Assembly (NCBI GenBank): GCA_001045525.1
Contig: LDWW01000005.1
Location: forward strand, 28,919-92,918
DNA length: 64,000 nt
From: Chitinispirillum alkaliphilum
GTDB lineage: Bacteria; Fibrobacterota; Chitinivibrionia; Chitinivibrionales; Chitinispirillaceae
Reading direction: 5' to 3'
The translations under genes were made by a program, and so were the position numbers. Position 1 is the stretch's first letter. Each line of letters starts with the position of its first letter. Below are positions 45,563 through 54,351 of this stretch, in pieces. A model generated the notes under the pieces. It was not told where the DNA came from, did no database searches, and was given only the letters and a program-made list of their open reading frames with translations.

Positions 45563-46744
45563 CCTGCCTCAAAGAATAGCCTCCAGGAACCAGAACAAGC
45601 CGGGAGCGCGACCTTGATCGGGGTTTGAGCCGCCATCAGTCACAAAGGCTTCAGGCCCCACCGGAAATCTGAAAAAAGATTTCGACTCCTTTTGTGCACT
45701 TCTGAACGCTTTCTTATTACCCCCTATTTGCGGAATTTCGCCACCACATGGCTGATTGTAGACTTTTAACCACATGTTTTTATCTTCCCCATACCTGCAT
45801 ACTACTTATCAGAGCGCTTGAGCCAATTCTCACAACATTTCAGTGTGATAACAGCAGTTTTGGACAAATAATTCGATTAGGGTAGGAGATACATTTGCAC
45901 TTCTGCACTTTTGTCATTGCTTTCAAAGCAATTCTTCCTATGTGGGAAAAGTGGAACGGTTTATGGGAAAGGTAAACCAGAGGTGGGGAGTAGTGGAACA
46001 GGGAGTGGTAAAGCTGGAACCGGTAATGGGAAGTAGGGAACCATGACTGGAAATAATAGAACAGTGGCTTGGAGAGGCGGAAATGGGGGTGTGGAACAAG
46101 TGTCGGGTATCGTGTGAGCTGCTAAAACGGGGTCCAGAAACCAAAATTGATCCTTTATCGTGTATCAGGACAGGGGTTATATCTCAACCTCGAGTGTGGA
46201 ACATTCATGTAAAGCTCGCAAGAGAGAGAGGCAATGTGTGTGCGTTTGAATCCTTGGGTGACAGCAGTACGATGATTACGATATTTACCATACTAAAATC
46301 CGGAAAAGGTGGGGGGGAGATGCCATTTATTGAGCTGGGCAATCACACCATGGCTGTCACCAAAATTGAACATCTTCAGAAATGGCGGACCGCGAAAAGA
46401 GAGGATGTGCCCAGTAATTGTTTGAATAGCGGTTGCCGGGGGGAGGTACACGGAATTGAAAACGCCCTCAGAAACAGTTAAGTAGCAAAATAAGTGTGAG
46501 TGGTATTTCAGGATCCAAAATCTTCAATTAATAGGAGGATAAATTCTATCAGCTCATTTGCACATGCCAAAGAAATCAAAGAAGTACACTATATTGTGGT
46601 GGTGGGATTGGGCCAAGAGCTTCAGATCTAACTGCAGCATGCTTCGTAGCGTCAAAAACGATTTCCTCAGAGCGCGCGCCAGCAAAAAAACAGAGCCCCC
46701 AAGGACCTTGCAGTATCAAAAAGGCTGCATAAATTTGAAATCAT
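45563..46744. other. Gene-poor stretch with no supported CDS
   Basis: About 1.2 kb between the GT-C-like gene and the tRNA-Phe terminator. Open frames at 45569-45775 (minus) and 46083-46481 (plus, 132 codons) lack ribosome sites and recognisable motifs. The second one's composition (many Cys, Arg, Ser) looks non-coding. The only structure seen is the degenerate 21-bp repeat at 45951-46098. The stretch lies on the 3' side of tRNA-Phe, a usual site for integrated elements, but no integrase or att repeat was found. Confidence 0.5.
45951..46098. repeat. Seven degenerate 21-bp tandem repeats
   Basis: Units start at 45951, 45972, 45993, 46014 (22 bp), 46036, 46057 and 46078. Each has a G/A-rich core of the type gtGGAAC, then about ten variable bases, then gGGAAag. 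The strand is strikingly purine-rich. The minus strand is open across it and would give a heptad with Ser and Pro at fixed places, but no start or neighbour supports translation. Confidence 0.6.
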
Positions 46745-46782
46745 AAAAAAAAGGGACTCACGACAATCATTCATAAGTCCCT
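46745..46782 (-). terminator. Intrinsic terminator of tRNA-Phe
   Basis: Arms AGGGACT (46752-46758) and AGTCCCT (46776-46782) form a 7-bp stem with a 17-nt loop. On the minus strand a run of eight T follows (complement of 46745-46752). It begins 12 bp beyond the tRNA 3' end. Confidence 0.7.
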
Positions 46783-46794
46783 GATCTATAAAGG

Positions 46795-46867
46795 TGCCGC
46801 CTCGCAGAATCGAACTGCGGACACAGGGATTTTCAGTCCCTTGCTCTACCGACTGAGCTAAAGCGGC
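46795..46867 (-). tRNA. tRNA-Phe (anticodon GAA)
   Basis: A 73-nt cloverleaf. The acceptor GCCGCTT pairs with AGGCGGC (one G-U pair). The D arm is GCTC..GAGC, the anticodon arm AGGGA/TCCCT has loop CTGAAAA, and the T arm is CGCAG-TTCGATT-CTGCG. The discriminator is A. The CCA end is not encoded (CCT follows), so it must be added enzymatically. Confidence 0.95.
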
Positions 46868-46895
46868 ACACAAGCTGTTTCAAATTCGAGTCAAA

Positions 46896-46924
46896 AATAT
46901 AAATTAACCGTTTGCCGGAATCAA
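46896..46924 (-). promoter_or_regulatory. Predicted promoter of tRNA-Phe
   Basis: On the minus strand TTGATT (46919-46924) and TATATT (46896-46901) are 17 bp apart. The start would be about 22 nt before the tRNA. The -35 overlaps the stop codon of the Minf_1886-like gene. Confidence 0.5.
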
Positions 46925-47334
46925 GCACCTTTTATTCTTTTTATATTTTCCGCATCAATAATGAAATCATTTTGGCTCTCAAAGTAGGAGGAGAAGTCCA
47001 CTACATTGAAAAAATGGTCAAGTGAATCATCCGGTTGTTTGCTAAGCATACCGACCGATATAAGGTTGTATACGATATGGCCAAAATCCTCTGTCGATTG
47101 GATTCCCCAGTTTTTTAACACACTCCTGGAAAGAGGCCCAAACTGCTTGTGTGCAAAGGAGAGCAGTGCAATTGACAGCTCCTGGCCTGTTACATGACGT
47201 TTTTCTCCCAGTGTGGATAAATAGAAATCGAGACCATTGAGGACAAAATCGTATGCACCCAGTTTATACTGATCATCTATGCCACTTTCAATGATTTTTT
47301 CACGAATTTTATTTAGAATTTGTATCGAGGTCAA
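46921..47334 (-). CDS. Minf_1886 family conserved protein
   Basis: A 137-residue protein with the family blocks 'YDFVLNGLDFYLSTLGEKRHVTGQEL' (in part), 'AHKQFGPLSRSVLKNWGIQSTEDFGHIVYNLI' (in part) and a final acidic 'DHFFNVVDFSSYF'. The family is widespread in Verrucomicrobia, Planctomycetes, Fibrobacter-like and related bacteria. It has no known activity. It lies between two tRNA genes on the same strand. Confidence 0.85.
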   Translation of the reverse strand: MTSIQILNKIREKIIESGIDDQYKLGAYDFVLNGLDFYLSTLGEKRHVTGQELSIALLSFAHKQFGPLSRSVLKNWGIQSTEDFGHIVYNLISVGMLSKQPDDSLDHFFNVVDFSSYFESQNDFIIDAENIKRIKGA

Positions 47335-47512
47335 CTGTTATCCTTCTCTTTATGATTTTTGAATCTGCATAGTGGGATTCTCTCCCGGAACAAAAGTTAT
47401 CTCTTCTGTGACAGGTTGCTCTTTTCATGTTGTTATGATTTGAATATCATGATGAAGTGTGATGCCTCTATTGGCTTCAATACGGCATGGAAGAGAAAAC
47501 AAACTGTTTATA

Positions 47513-47586
47513 TACGCCAGGCAGGATTCGAACCTGCGATCTTCGGCTCCGGAGGCCGACGCTCTATCCAGCTGAGCTACTGGCGC
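47513..47586 (-). tRNA. tRNA-Arg (anticodon CCG)
   Basis: A 74-nt cloverleaf. The acceptor GCGCCAG pairs with CTGGCGT (one G-U). The D arm is GCTC..GAGC, the anticodon stem TCGGC/GCCGA has loop CTCCGGA (anticodon CCG), and the T arm is GCAGG-TTCGAAT-CCTGC. The discriminator is A. CCA is not encoded. Confidence 0.95.
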
Positions 47587-47604
47587 ATTTTTAACAGCTA
47601 AGGA

Positions 47605-47633
47605 AATATATAAAATAAACAGGTATACTACAA
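47605..47633 (-). promoter_or_regulatory. Predicted promoter of tRNA-Arg
   Basis: On the minus strand TTGTAG (47628-47633) and TATATT (47605-47610) are 17 bp apart, placing the start about 10-12 nt before the tRNA. The -10 is identical to that of the tRNA-Phe promoter. Confidence 0.45.
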
Positions 47634-47687
47634 ACCATTTCGCACAGGGAATTTATCCTGTAAAGAAAGATGTGTTATCCCGATGAT

Positions 47688-49031
47688 TCAATCACTATCG
47701 TATTGCGCTTCTGCAAGGAGTTTCTCTGCTGCCTGATCCTGTGCATTTCTCATGTATATTCTCATAATTTCAGCGGCTATAAAGCTTGAATGAACAGTCC
47801 AGTAGGGCCCATGGGCACAGACTACAGATACAGCGATACGCTGATCGATATTTGAGGGATGGCGTGTAAAGCCTACAAACCAATCGGTTCTGCCAATTTC
47901 ACGATGAGTAATATTCCCTGTTTTTCCACCATATTCAAATTCGTTGAATCTTGGAGACTGTCTTATTGTTCTGAATGTGCGCCGTGCTGTTCCAGATACC
48001 GGCACACTGATCATCAGATCCCGCAGGTAACTGGCTGTGGTCGGATTTATGCTGGTTAACCAGGTCTGTGGCTCGGCCTTGTAGAGAATCGTATCCCTGA
48101 AGGCACTATGTATGCTATCCACGATGGTGGGTTTTGGCATGCGTCCATCTTCCGATATGGCTGCCGCAATCAGGGCTCCGTGGATTGGAGAGATCGTAGT
48201 GGTTCTGTTAAACCCTGATGCCAGTTCTGCAAGTCCAAATCCTGTGTCCACATCGAGCATTTGGGAGATTTCAACCGGCAACTCAAAAGGTACCTGTTGA
48301 TTGAAACCGAAACGGTTTCCAAACTCAGTTAGCGCTCCCTGTTCAGTGTTGAACAGCGCAATTCTGCCAAAAGCCGGATTTATAGAGCGGGCAAAGGCAC
48401 TCCTTAATGTGATTTCGGTGTAATTGTGAAGAGTTTCGTTTAATTGATTTCTGTAAAGAGTGTGGTTTCTTCCCACATGGGGAATGTTACTTTGGGGAGT
48501 TAGATTTCCATCCTCTATTACAGCTGCTGCGGTAATAGCCTTGAAAACTGAAGCTGCAGGAAAAATACTGCTGGTGAACAACTTATTACCCCGGTTTTTT
48601 TCCCCTTTATTTGTATAGGAGTGAAGTGCCAGAACTCTTCCGGTGACAGGATCCAGGACCACTACCGAACCATAGCGGGGTTTATAGCGGTTCATCAGCC
48701 GTACCGCAAGATTTTGAAGAGTGGTGTCGATACTAAGGGAGAGGGTAAGAGTGTCCGAATCCTGAACTATTGTTGAGAATGGTTGGTTTATGGGCGTATC
48801 GGACTCTTCGAGCAGGTTTGAAACCTGATCGTATGACAGAGTTTTGGGAACGACAACCTTTTTAAGAGGCTCTTCGCAGGAAGGCACTCCTATATTGGGG
48901 CCGCTTCTTACGGCAAATATTGCGGCAATAAGAATCAGTACAGCACGGATTCTGCCTTTTTTGGGTATACGTGATCGCTTTTTTTTGGGAGCGGGAGAAC
49001 GCATGTGCCGGAGCATCGGTGATTCTTTCAT
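47688..49031 (-). CDS. Penicillin-binding transpeptidase-domain protein
   Basis: About 447 residues from ATG 49031, chosen because GGAG lies five bases upstream; in-frame starts further upstream have none. The basic N-terminus (APKKKRSRIPKKGR) and one membrane helix lead to a short linker and a transpeptidase domain. Its catalytic SxxK is in AASVFKAIT, the SxN is in 'ARSINPAF' and the KTG is in 'YGGKTGNIT'. No glycosyltransferase, dimerisation or PASTA domain is present, so it is smaller than PbpA/FtsI. 'DPVTGRVLAL' before the active site is typical of PbpA/MrdA-like domains. It cross-links peptidoglycan in the periplasm. Confidence 0.9.
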   Translation of the reverse strand: MKESPMLRHMRSPAPKKKRSRIPKKGRIRAVLILIAAIFAVRSGPNIGVPSCEEPLKKVVVPKTLSYDQVSNLLEESDTPINQPFSTIVQDSDTLTLSLSIDTTLQNLAVRLMNRYKPRYGSVVVLDPVTGRVLALHSYTNKGEKNRGNKLFTSSIFPAASVFKAITAAAVIEDGNLTPQSNIPHVGRNHTLYRNQLNETLHNYTEITLRSAFARSINPAFGRIALFNTEQGALTEFGNRFGFNQQVPFELPVEISQMLDVDTGFGLAELASGFNRTTTISPIHGALIAAAISEDGRMPKPTIVDSIHSAFRDTILYKAEPQTWLTSINPTTASYLRDLMISVPVSGTARRTFRTIRQSPRFNEFEYGGKTGNITHREIGRTDWFVGFTRHPSNIDQRIAVSVVCAHGPYWTVHSSFIAAEIMRIYMRNAQDQAAEKLLAEAQYDSD

Positions 49032-49175
49032 CGGCACTCCAAACATCTCATTGAAACTGAAGAAAAAATAAAACTCATAAAACTCAGGCAGCAAAAGTAG
49101 TCAGGTTAAAAGGGGGCGGATTTTCGCAATGGAGCACCGCCCCGAAACATTATTTAAATATATAATCTTACCAGC

Positions 49176-51524
49176 TTAAAACGTAATAGCCGTAAGAATA
49201 CTTACGTGGTTATCGGACACAAGTTTGTTTTCCTGATCAAGTTTAAACCCGTAGCGATAGTCAAAAATTAATCCGGCTCCCTGCGCGATTTCGATTCCGG
49301 CCCTGTAACCCATGTAGGTGTAGGGGGTTAATCCAAAGAAAGAGTCGTTTCCGCTGAGTCTCTCCCCGCTTTTCCTGTCGTAATTGAAATCTGAGCCTAT
49401 CCTGCTTTTTTGATAATATACTTCGGCTCTGTTAAGCTTAGGTATTCTGCTCAGTATCATATCCCCAACAGTACCTTTGATTTCAAATTTCTGGTCCTTA
49501 TTGTCATGTTTGCCCAACATGTACTGGTAGGACCCGTCAACTACAAGAACATCGGCTATATTCATTCCCAGCCGTCCGAAAACACCGTTTAGTGTGTCGG
49601 ATGAAAGCTTGTCCACCTTGGTTTCAATTCGTGGCTTACGGGTGAGTCTTTCACTGAGATAGTACTGCCCGAAATGGCCCGGCGTAAACTCGCCCTGTAT
49701 CCTGCGATACTCAAGATTACCCCAGAGTCTCCAAACACGTACTGCTACTCCGGGAGCCCCAATACCCCACCCCCTGCGATCCTCTCTGGTGGCGCCCTGG
49801 GCATAGAGATCAAGGCTCAGAAGTGAATTCCTTATGAGCGGTACCCCGATATCTCCCCCAACTATGGCGAATGACTCAACTTTTCCCTGAGCCCTTCTCA
49901 ACTCATCCCGCTCTTCAAGAATAACTTCGGGGTTGATCCCCTCTTTTAACAGAATCTCTCTTAGAGTTTCATCGATCAGATCCATTGTGTCCAGATGTGT
50001 TACCAGGCTGGTTCCGCTTGCCTGTTCCCAGTTTCTTGCCGGTGCATACATATTTCGGTCCAAGGCATAGGTTGCACCAACGGTAACCCTGTTAAGAACA
50101 GGTGTTTCACTCATCCTGAATGGAGTAACGGCCAGACGTCCTGCAACCACTCCACCATCATTCCTGAAATCAAGAAAATCCCCCACCATAGTCTGTACAC
50201 TGATTCCCAGATTTGTGAAATCATTGATATTAACCTGAAGCCCTGGCAGCCTCTCATCAGGGTAGCGCAGCATATTGGTGAAACGATCTACTACAAAACC
50301 GTACCCAAGCGTCACATCGGACAATGCACCGAATCGTACATAAAGGGGGTCATTGGGCATACCGAAACGCACGTAACGAACTTTTCTGGAAAGTGCTTCA
50401 GCCCAGTTATCGCTGAAATCCCACCCCTTGTTAGAAAACTTTCCTTCACCATCCACAAAAAATTCAAGATCGAAAAAAACGCCAAATTTCCAGATTGGAA
50501 CTTCCACACCGAGTGCAAGGCGTGTCCACTGCTCATCACCCACGCTTACCAAGCCAGCACCAAGCTCCCACTGAGGTGAAGAAGCTGTGGCAGGATCAGT
50601 GGAAGGCATAATCGGGAAATCTGATCCGGTTGGATCTGTCAGAGCTACGTCTTCCGTTTCATCCTCTGTTGCTGCGTCCTGGGGATCTGTCTCATATACC
50701 ACCTCATCTTCTGCCTGTCGCGGGTCTGAAGGCTCTTCCTGCGACACTGCTTCTGCGGAAATGTTTGAGGTTTGGTTTTCAGCCGCTGAGGGTGCTGAAG
50801 TGAGTGATTCTGCCTGAATCTGCTGGCTTACCTGTGGTGGTTCATCATTTTCAACCTCTTCTGTTTCGAGCAGCACTTCAACCTGAAGGTCTGAGAGATC
50901 CGCAGGCTCCTCCTCCACAGGCTCCTGAGGCTGTGGCTGAAATGATCGTTCCCAGTTTTCAATCGATTCTATTGCTCCGGAAGAAAGCTCCGCCTGATAC
51001 AGCTCACCCTGAGCATTGACAGTTCCGTAATTGCCGGCATTAACGAGTATAGATTTTCCAGAACCTGAAAGCATCCTTATGTTCCCTCTTACAACCGCTG
51101 TAGTGGGCACACCCTGAGGAGTGATTCTGATAGCCGCAGCACTGCCTTCGGGAGAGAATTTGTACCCTCTGGCCTCCACAACAACTGAACCTCTGTGGGG
51201 CTGGTTTCTGTCCAGAAACAGTTCTCCGTTATTGAGAAAAACCTCAAGTGAACTGATATCCCCATCGATTGAGAACTGACCCGGTCCCCTGAAAATCACA
51301 CGTGAATTTTCCTCAAAGGAGAGGATTGCATTGGTGTTTGGCCTTAAACTGAGAGTGTCACCGAATCTGAGGGTTGCGGTTTGTTCAACTGACTCTCTTT
51401 CTCCTGAAACTGAGCGGTACACTGTAGCCTCACCATCTCTGAGGTCCAGATCAAACGTGCGGGCGAATGGTGTTGTTGATAAAATTGTCCCTGCAATAAA
51501 GAGCAAAATCGCTCTGTTCATCAC
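49176..51524 (-). CDS. FecR-domain outer-membrane beta-barrel protein
   Basis: A 782-residue protein. The signal peptide ends near 'TTPFARTF'. A FecR-like domain covers about 30-180 ('LRFGDTLSLRPNTNAILSF', 'VVVEARGYKFSPEGSAAAI'). An acidic Glu/Pro/Ser-rich linker spans about 195-320. From there alternating strands such as 'VRYVRFGMPNDPLYVRFGAL' and 'DNHVSILTAITF' form a barrel ending in Phe, the usual BAM recognition end. FecR domains usually sense or transmit periplasmic signals, and their fusion to a barrel is uncommon. The barrel function is unknown. It is monocistronic on present evidence. Confidence 0.78.
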   Translation of the reverse strand: MMNRAILLFIAGTILSTTPFARTFDLDLRDGEATVYRSVSGERESVEQTATLRFGDTLSLRPNTNAILSFEENSRVIFRGPGQFSIDGDISSLEVFLNNGELFLDRNQPHRGSVVVEARGYKFSPEGSAAAIRITPQGVPTTAVVRGNIRMLSGSGKSILVNAGNYGTVNAQGELYQAELSSGAIESIENWERSFQPQPQEPVEEEPADLSDLQVEVLLETEEVENDEPPQVSQQIQAESLTSAPSAAENQTSNISAEAVSQEEPSDPRQAEDEVVYETDPQDAATEDETEDVALTDPTGSDFPIMPSTDPATASSPQWELGAGLVSVGDEQWTRLALGVEVPIWKFGVFFDLEFFVDGEGKFSNKGWDFSDNWAEALSRKVRYVRFGMPNDPLYVRFGALSDVTLGYGFVVDRFTNMLRYPDERLPGLQVNINDFTNLGISVQTMVGDFLDFRNDGGVVAGRLAVTPFRMSETPVLNRVTVGATYALDRNMYAPARNWEQASGTSLVTHLDTMDLIDETLREILLKEGINPEVILEERDELRRAQGKVESFAIVGGDIGVPLIRNSLLSLDLYAQGATREDRRGWGIGAPGVAVRVWRLWGNLEYRRIQGEFTPGHFGQYYLSERLTRKPRIETKVDKLSSDTLNGVFGRLGMNIADVLVVDGSYQYMLGKHDNKDQKFEIKGTVGDMILSRIPKLNRAEVYYQKSRIGSDFNYDRKSGERLSGNDSFFGLTPYTYMGYRAGIEIAQGAGLIFDYRYGFKLDQENKLVSDNHVSILTAITF

Positions 51525-51673
51525 AAACCTCCTAATGGTTGGGGATAAGTGTATCGGAAATTGTATTTTTCTGCTTTTGGAAAAAATGGTTAGAAAAACA
51601 AAAATACAACCAAAGTACCTATGTTATGCAATTATAACTATAAGTAAAAACATTTAGCAATAAAAATACCGAA

Positions 51674-52438
51674 TCAGATAGTTGTGGGAATATCAAGGAA
51701 TATGGTTTCTACTCCGAACTGTTCCTTTATGAGTCTGCCCAATGCAATAACCCCGGGTTTTTCAGAATGATAATGTCCGCAGTAGAGCACATTTATCCCC
51801 GCTTCAAGCGCCTGGTGATAGTTTTCATGACTCGATTCACCAGTAATGTACAGATCTGCTCCCTTGGTAATCGCTTCACCCAGCTCTCCTGAGGCCCCGC
51901 CCGAAACGACCGCAACCCGCCTTATCTTTTGGGGGCCGAAAGGAAGAAGCAGTGCCTGTTCACCAATGTACTGATCAAGAAGGGATGAGATCTGTTTTAT
52001 ATTAAGTGACTCGGGGAGTGTTCCTTCAAACCCAATCATCACCCCTTTGTAATTGCCGAAAGGGACAACGTTTTCCAGCTTAAGTGTTTTGGCCAGTATC
52101 GCATTGTTTCCGTACTCTGGATGAAGATCAAGGGGGAGGTGCGCGGCGTAGAGGTTTAAATTGTTATCGAGTAGATACTTAAGGTGTCTGTAGGCAGAAC
52201 CGGTGATGCTCCTTAAACCGTCCCAGATTATTCCATGATGTGTTATGAGCATCTGACACCCCGATTCCACACTCTGCCTGTACGCCTCCATACACGCATC
52301 GACCGCAAGAGCAACGGATGTTATTGTCTCTTCACCTTCCACCTGAAGCCCGTTTCGGGAAACATCCTTTATCTGCCCAATATTCAGGGTCTTATCAAGA
52401 AAATCCACGATACTTGTTTTACTGACTTTCGCATTCAT
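51674..52438 (-). CDS. Nif3-like dinuclear metal-centre protein (YbgI/YqfO family)
   Basis: A 254-residue protein with 'DVSRNGLQVEGEETI', the metal-ligand block 'LITHHGIIWDGLRSITG', 'YAAHLPLDLHPEYGNNAILA', 'ADLYITGESSHENYHQALE' and 'YCGHYHSEKPGVIALG'. The His and Asp/Glu ligands of the dinuclear site are all present. Often annotated as GTP cyclohydrolase I type 2, but the activity is unproven. ATG 52438 has GGAG five bases upstream and lies 2 bp after the YkgJ gene. Confidence 0.93.
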   Translation of the reverse strand: MNAKVSKTSIVDFLDKTLNIGQIKDVSRNGLQVEGEETITSVALAVDACMEAYRQSVESGCQMLITHHGIIWDGLRSITGSAYRHLKYLLDNNLNLYAAHLPLDLHPEYGNNAILAKTLKLENVVPFGNYKGVMIGFEGTLPESLNIKQISSLLDQYIGEQALLLPFGPQKIRRVAVVSGGASGELGEAITKGADLYITGESSHENYHQALEAGINVLYCGHYHSEKPGVIALGRLIKEQFGVETIFLDIPTTI

Positions 52439-52440
52439 AG

Positions 52441-53004
52441 TTACTCCAGACCTGCAAAGGAGAGAAAGTTTATTGTTCCCCCGGGAGCCTCGAGGCGGTT
52501 CCACTTCTTTATCAGCGAATGGTAACGCCTGTCTTCCTGCTGCTCCTGTTTTACAGTTTTCAAAAGCTCGGGAAGAAGCTTTATACGGGATGGTTTTGCC
52601 TTACAGTTTACGATTTTGATAAATTCGAAGGAGTCAATACGCAAGCTTTTAACCGATTCAAATTCTATGTCGTATGGGAAACTTCTGCAGGTAAAAGGCC
52701 GGGCAGAATAGACACTGCACTTGTTTTCAGGTGAAAGGAAAATGCATTTCCCATTTCGTTCCTTGCGAAGAACCATGGCTCTTTTACCATACCTGAATCT
52801 GATCCACAGATCGGCGTCGGGATCATAGTTCATCTCGGAAGGAGAAAAAAACCTCACTATCTTGCGGGCAGGCAGTTTTGTATGATTGATCAGCCTTTTG
52901 ACATCACTGTCAGTTACAGGAACCAAAGGTTCCCTGCAACAAACAGAGCATCTGGCGCACTCAACCATTTTTTCCAGATAGCGGTTTTTTTCTTCATCAG
53001 CCAT
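52441..53004 (-). CDS. YkgJ-family cysteine cluster protein
   Basis: A 187-residue protein with the family's Cys pattern: CARCSVCC near residue 16, then 'GKCIFLSPENKCSVYSARPFTCRSFPYDIE' (Cys-x9-Cys-x9-Cys spacing) and a late Cys in 'VNCKAKPSR'. It is probably a metal- or Fe-S-binding protein, with no known reaction. Its translation start lies in a duplicated 26-bp segment that carries two copies of the CAGGAG ribosome site. Confidence 0.88.
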   Translation of the reverse strand: MADEEKNRYLEKMVECARCSVCCREPLVPVTDSDVKRLINHTKLPARKIVRFFSPSEMNYDPDADLWIRFRYGKRAMVLRKERNGKCIFLSPENKCSVYSARPFTCRSFPYDIEFESVKSLRIDSFEFIKIVNCKAKPSRIKLLPELLKTVKQEQQEDRRYHSLIKKWNRLEAPGGTINFLSFAGLE

Positions 53005-53055
53005 TTTTACTCCTGCAAATTATTGATAATTTTTACTCCTGCAAATTATTGATAA
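53004..53055 (-). repeat. Perfect 26-bp tandem duplication across the prfB stop / YkgJ ribosome site
   Basis: 53004-53029 and 53030-53055 are identical. Each copy holds a TAA (prfB uses the one in the upstream copy) and a CAGGAG ribosome site. The downstream copy runs directly into the ATG at 53004. The original junction would have had one copy. Confidence 0.95.
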
Positions 53056-54144
53056 GAAAGCAGATACGCTTCAATAAAGTTATCCAGATCTCCATCCAGG
53101 ACAGCCTGAGTGTTGCTTGTTTCAACATCAGTACGGTGATCTTTTACCATATTGTACGGGTGAAGAACATAGGAGCGGATCTGGCTGCCCCATTCAATCT
53201 TCTTCTTCTCAGTGAGCTTGGACTGGCGCTCCTGCTCCTCGATATCTTTATAATGCTGCTTCACTCTCGCCTTGAGCAGTTTAAGAGCTGTGGCTCTGTT
53301 TTTTATCTGGGAACGTTCACTCTGACATGCCACTATGATATTGGTGGGAATATGGGTCATTCTCACCGCACTGTCAGTTTTGTTTATGTGCTGACCACCG
53401 GCACCACTTGCCCTGTAGGTGTCAACCCTGATATCTTTCTCATCAATCTCATAATCATCCACATCTTCCAGAATCGGGTATGCGTAAACAGAGGAGAATG
53501 AGGTGTGTCTTCTGGCATTTGAGTCAAAGGGGGATATTCTTACAAGCCTGTGAACTCCTGACTCAGCCTTGAGATGACCGTAAACGTAATCACCCTCAAT
53601 TTCCATGGTCACACTTTTCAGCCCTGCCTCTTCACCGGGTAGCATTTCCAGGATTTTCATCTTATATCCCTTACGCTCAACCCATCTGGAGTACATTCTG
53701 TACAGCATGTCGGTCCAGTCACAGGACTCTGTTCCACCTGCACCACTGTGGATGGTGAGAATGGCAGATGCATTATCATCCTCTCCGCTGAGTTTGCGGA
53801 TAAACTCTATGTGAGCCAGCTCTTTTTCTACCTTCTGGGCCTGGGCGGCGAGTTCTGCAAGTGATTCGCTGTCGTTTTCCTCCGTTGCAAGGACATAGAG
53901 CTCGGCGATATCTTCGATCTCCTGTTTTGTGCTCTCCCAGGGTTGGGTGATCCGCTTAAGATCCTTTATCTCTTTTAGCACTTTCTGGGCGGAGTCCGGA
54001 TCGTTCCAGAACTCATTTTCTGCAGTTTTACTCTCAAGCTCTTCGATCAGTTTCTTTTTCTGATCGATGTCAAAGATACCCCCGAAGGTTATCTATTCTG
54101 GTGGTATATTCTTTTATACGGGGCTGATCCAAAACCTGTGTCAT
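53046..54144 (-). CDS. prfB: Peptide chain release factor 2, with programmed +1 frameshift
   Basis: A 365-residue RF2 made from two frames: 54144-54073 (24 codons ending ..GYL), then a +1 shift at CTT-TGA-C, continuing from 54071 to 53046. ATG 54144 has AAGGAG upstream. The main frame has the 'SGAGGTESCDWTDML' block, the 'SGVHRLVRISPFDSNARRHTSF' block and the catalytic GGQ in 'ASGAGGQHINKTDSAVR'. The stop-codon recognition loop region lies at the 'VRISPFD' side. It releases peptides at UGA and UAA and limits its own synthesis through the in-frame UGA. Confidence 0.97.
54069..54084 (-). promoter_or_regulatory. prfB programmed frameshift site
   Basis: On the minus strand the sequence CGGGGGTATCTTTGAC matches the classical RF2 site: a Shine-Dalgarno-like G run three bases before CTT, followed by TGA (54072-54070) and C. 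The frames join exactly here, leaving codon 24 (Leu) followed by Asp. When RF2 is scarce, slow termination at UGA lets the ribosome slip +1. Confidence 0.96.
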
Positions 54145-54283
54145 AGTTATCTCCTTTTTTGTGACTTTTTAATATAGTATAGTCGCATCAAATTCGGTAG
54201 TTCCTGTTTTTCGGGCGTGATAAAGCCCATTGTGACTCCTTAAAAAAAAATACAGGACAGCTGATTTCGTCCAATTTGATTAA

Positions 54284-54331
54284 ACTCAATAGGTTGGGGA
54301 TATGAGCTGTTTTGTACACATTATATTGTGT
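54284..54331 (+). promoter_or_regulatory. Tandem NrdR boxes upstream of nrdJ
   Basis: ACACATTATATTGTGT (54316-54331) matches the NrdR-box consensus acaCwAtATaTwGtgt at 15 of 16 positions. ACTCAATAGGTTGGGG (54284-54299) matches 11 of 16. The gap is 16 bp, so the boxes start 32 bp (about three helical turns) apart, as in known tandem NrdR sites. They lie just before the predicted -35 of nrdJ, a position for repression by the zinc-ATP-cone repressor NrdR, whose gene is not in the window. Confidence 0.75.
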
Positions 54332-54351
54332 AAAAAGGGCCGAGATTAGCC

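Noticed and set aside
45569..45775. 68-codon minus-strand open frame after the GT-C-like gene
   Set aside because: No start signal or family; cannot be told from chance.
46083..46481. 132-codon plus-strand open frame
   Set aside because: No ribosome site, no recognisable motif, and composition unlike the real genes nearby.
46745..47600. Integration-site scenario at tRNA-Phe / tRNA-Arg
   Set aside because: No integrase gene and no duplicated tRNA 3' end were found by eye.
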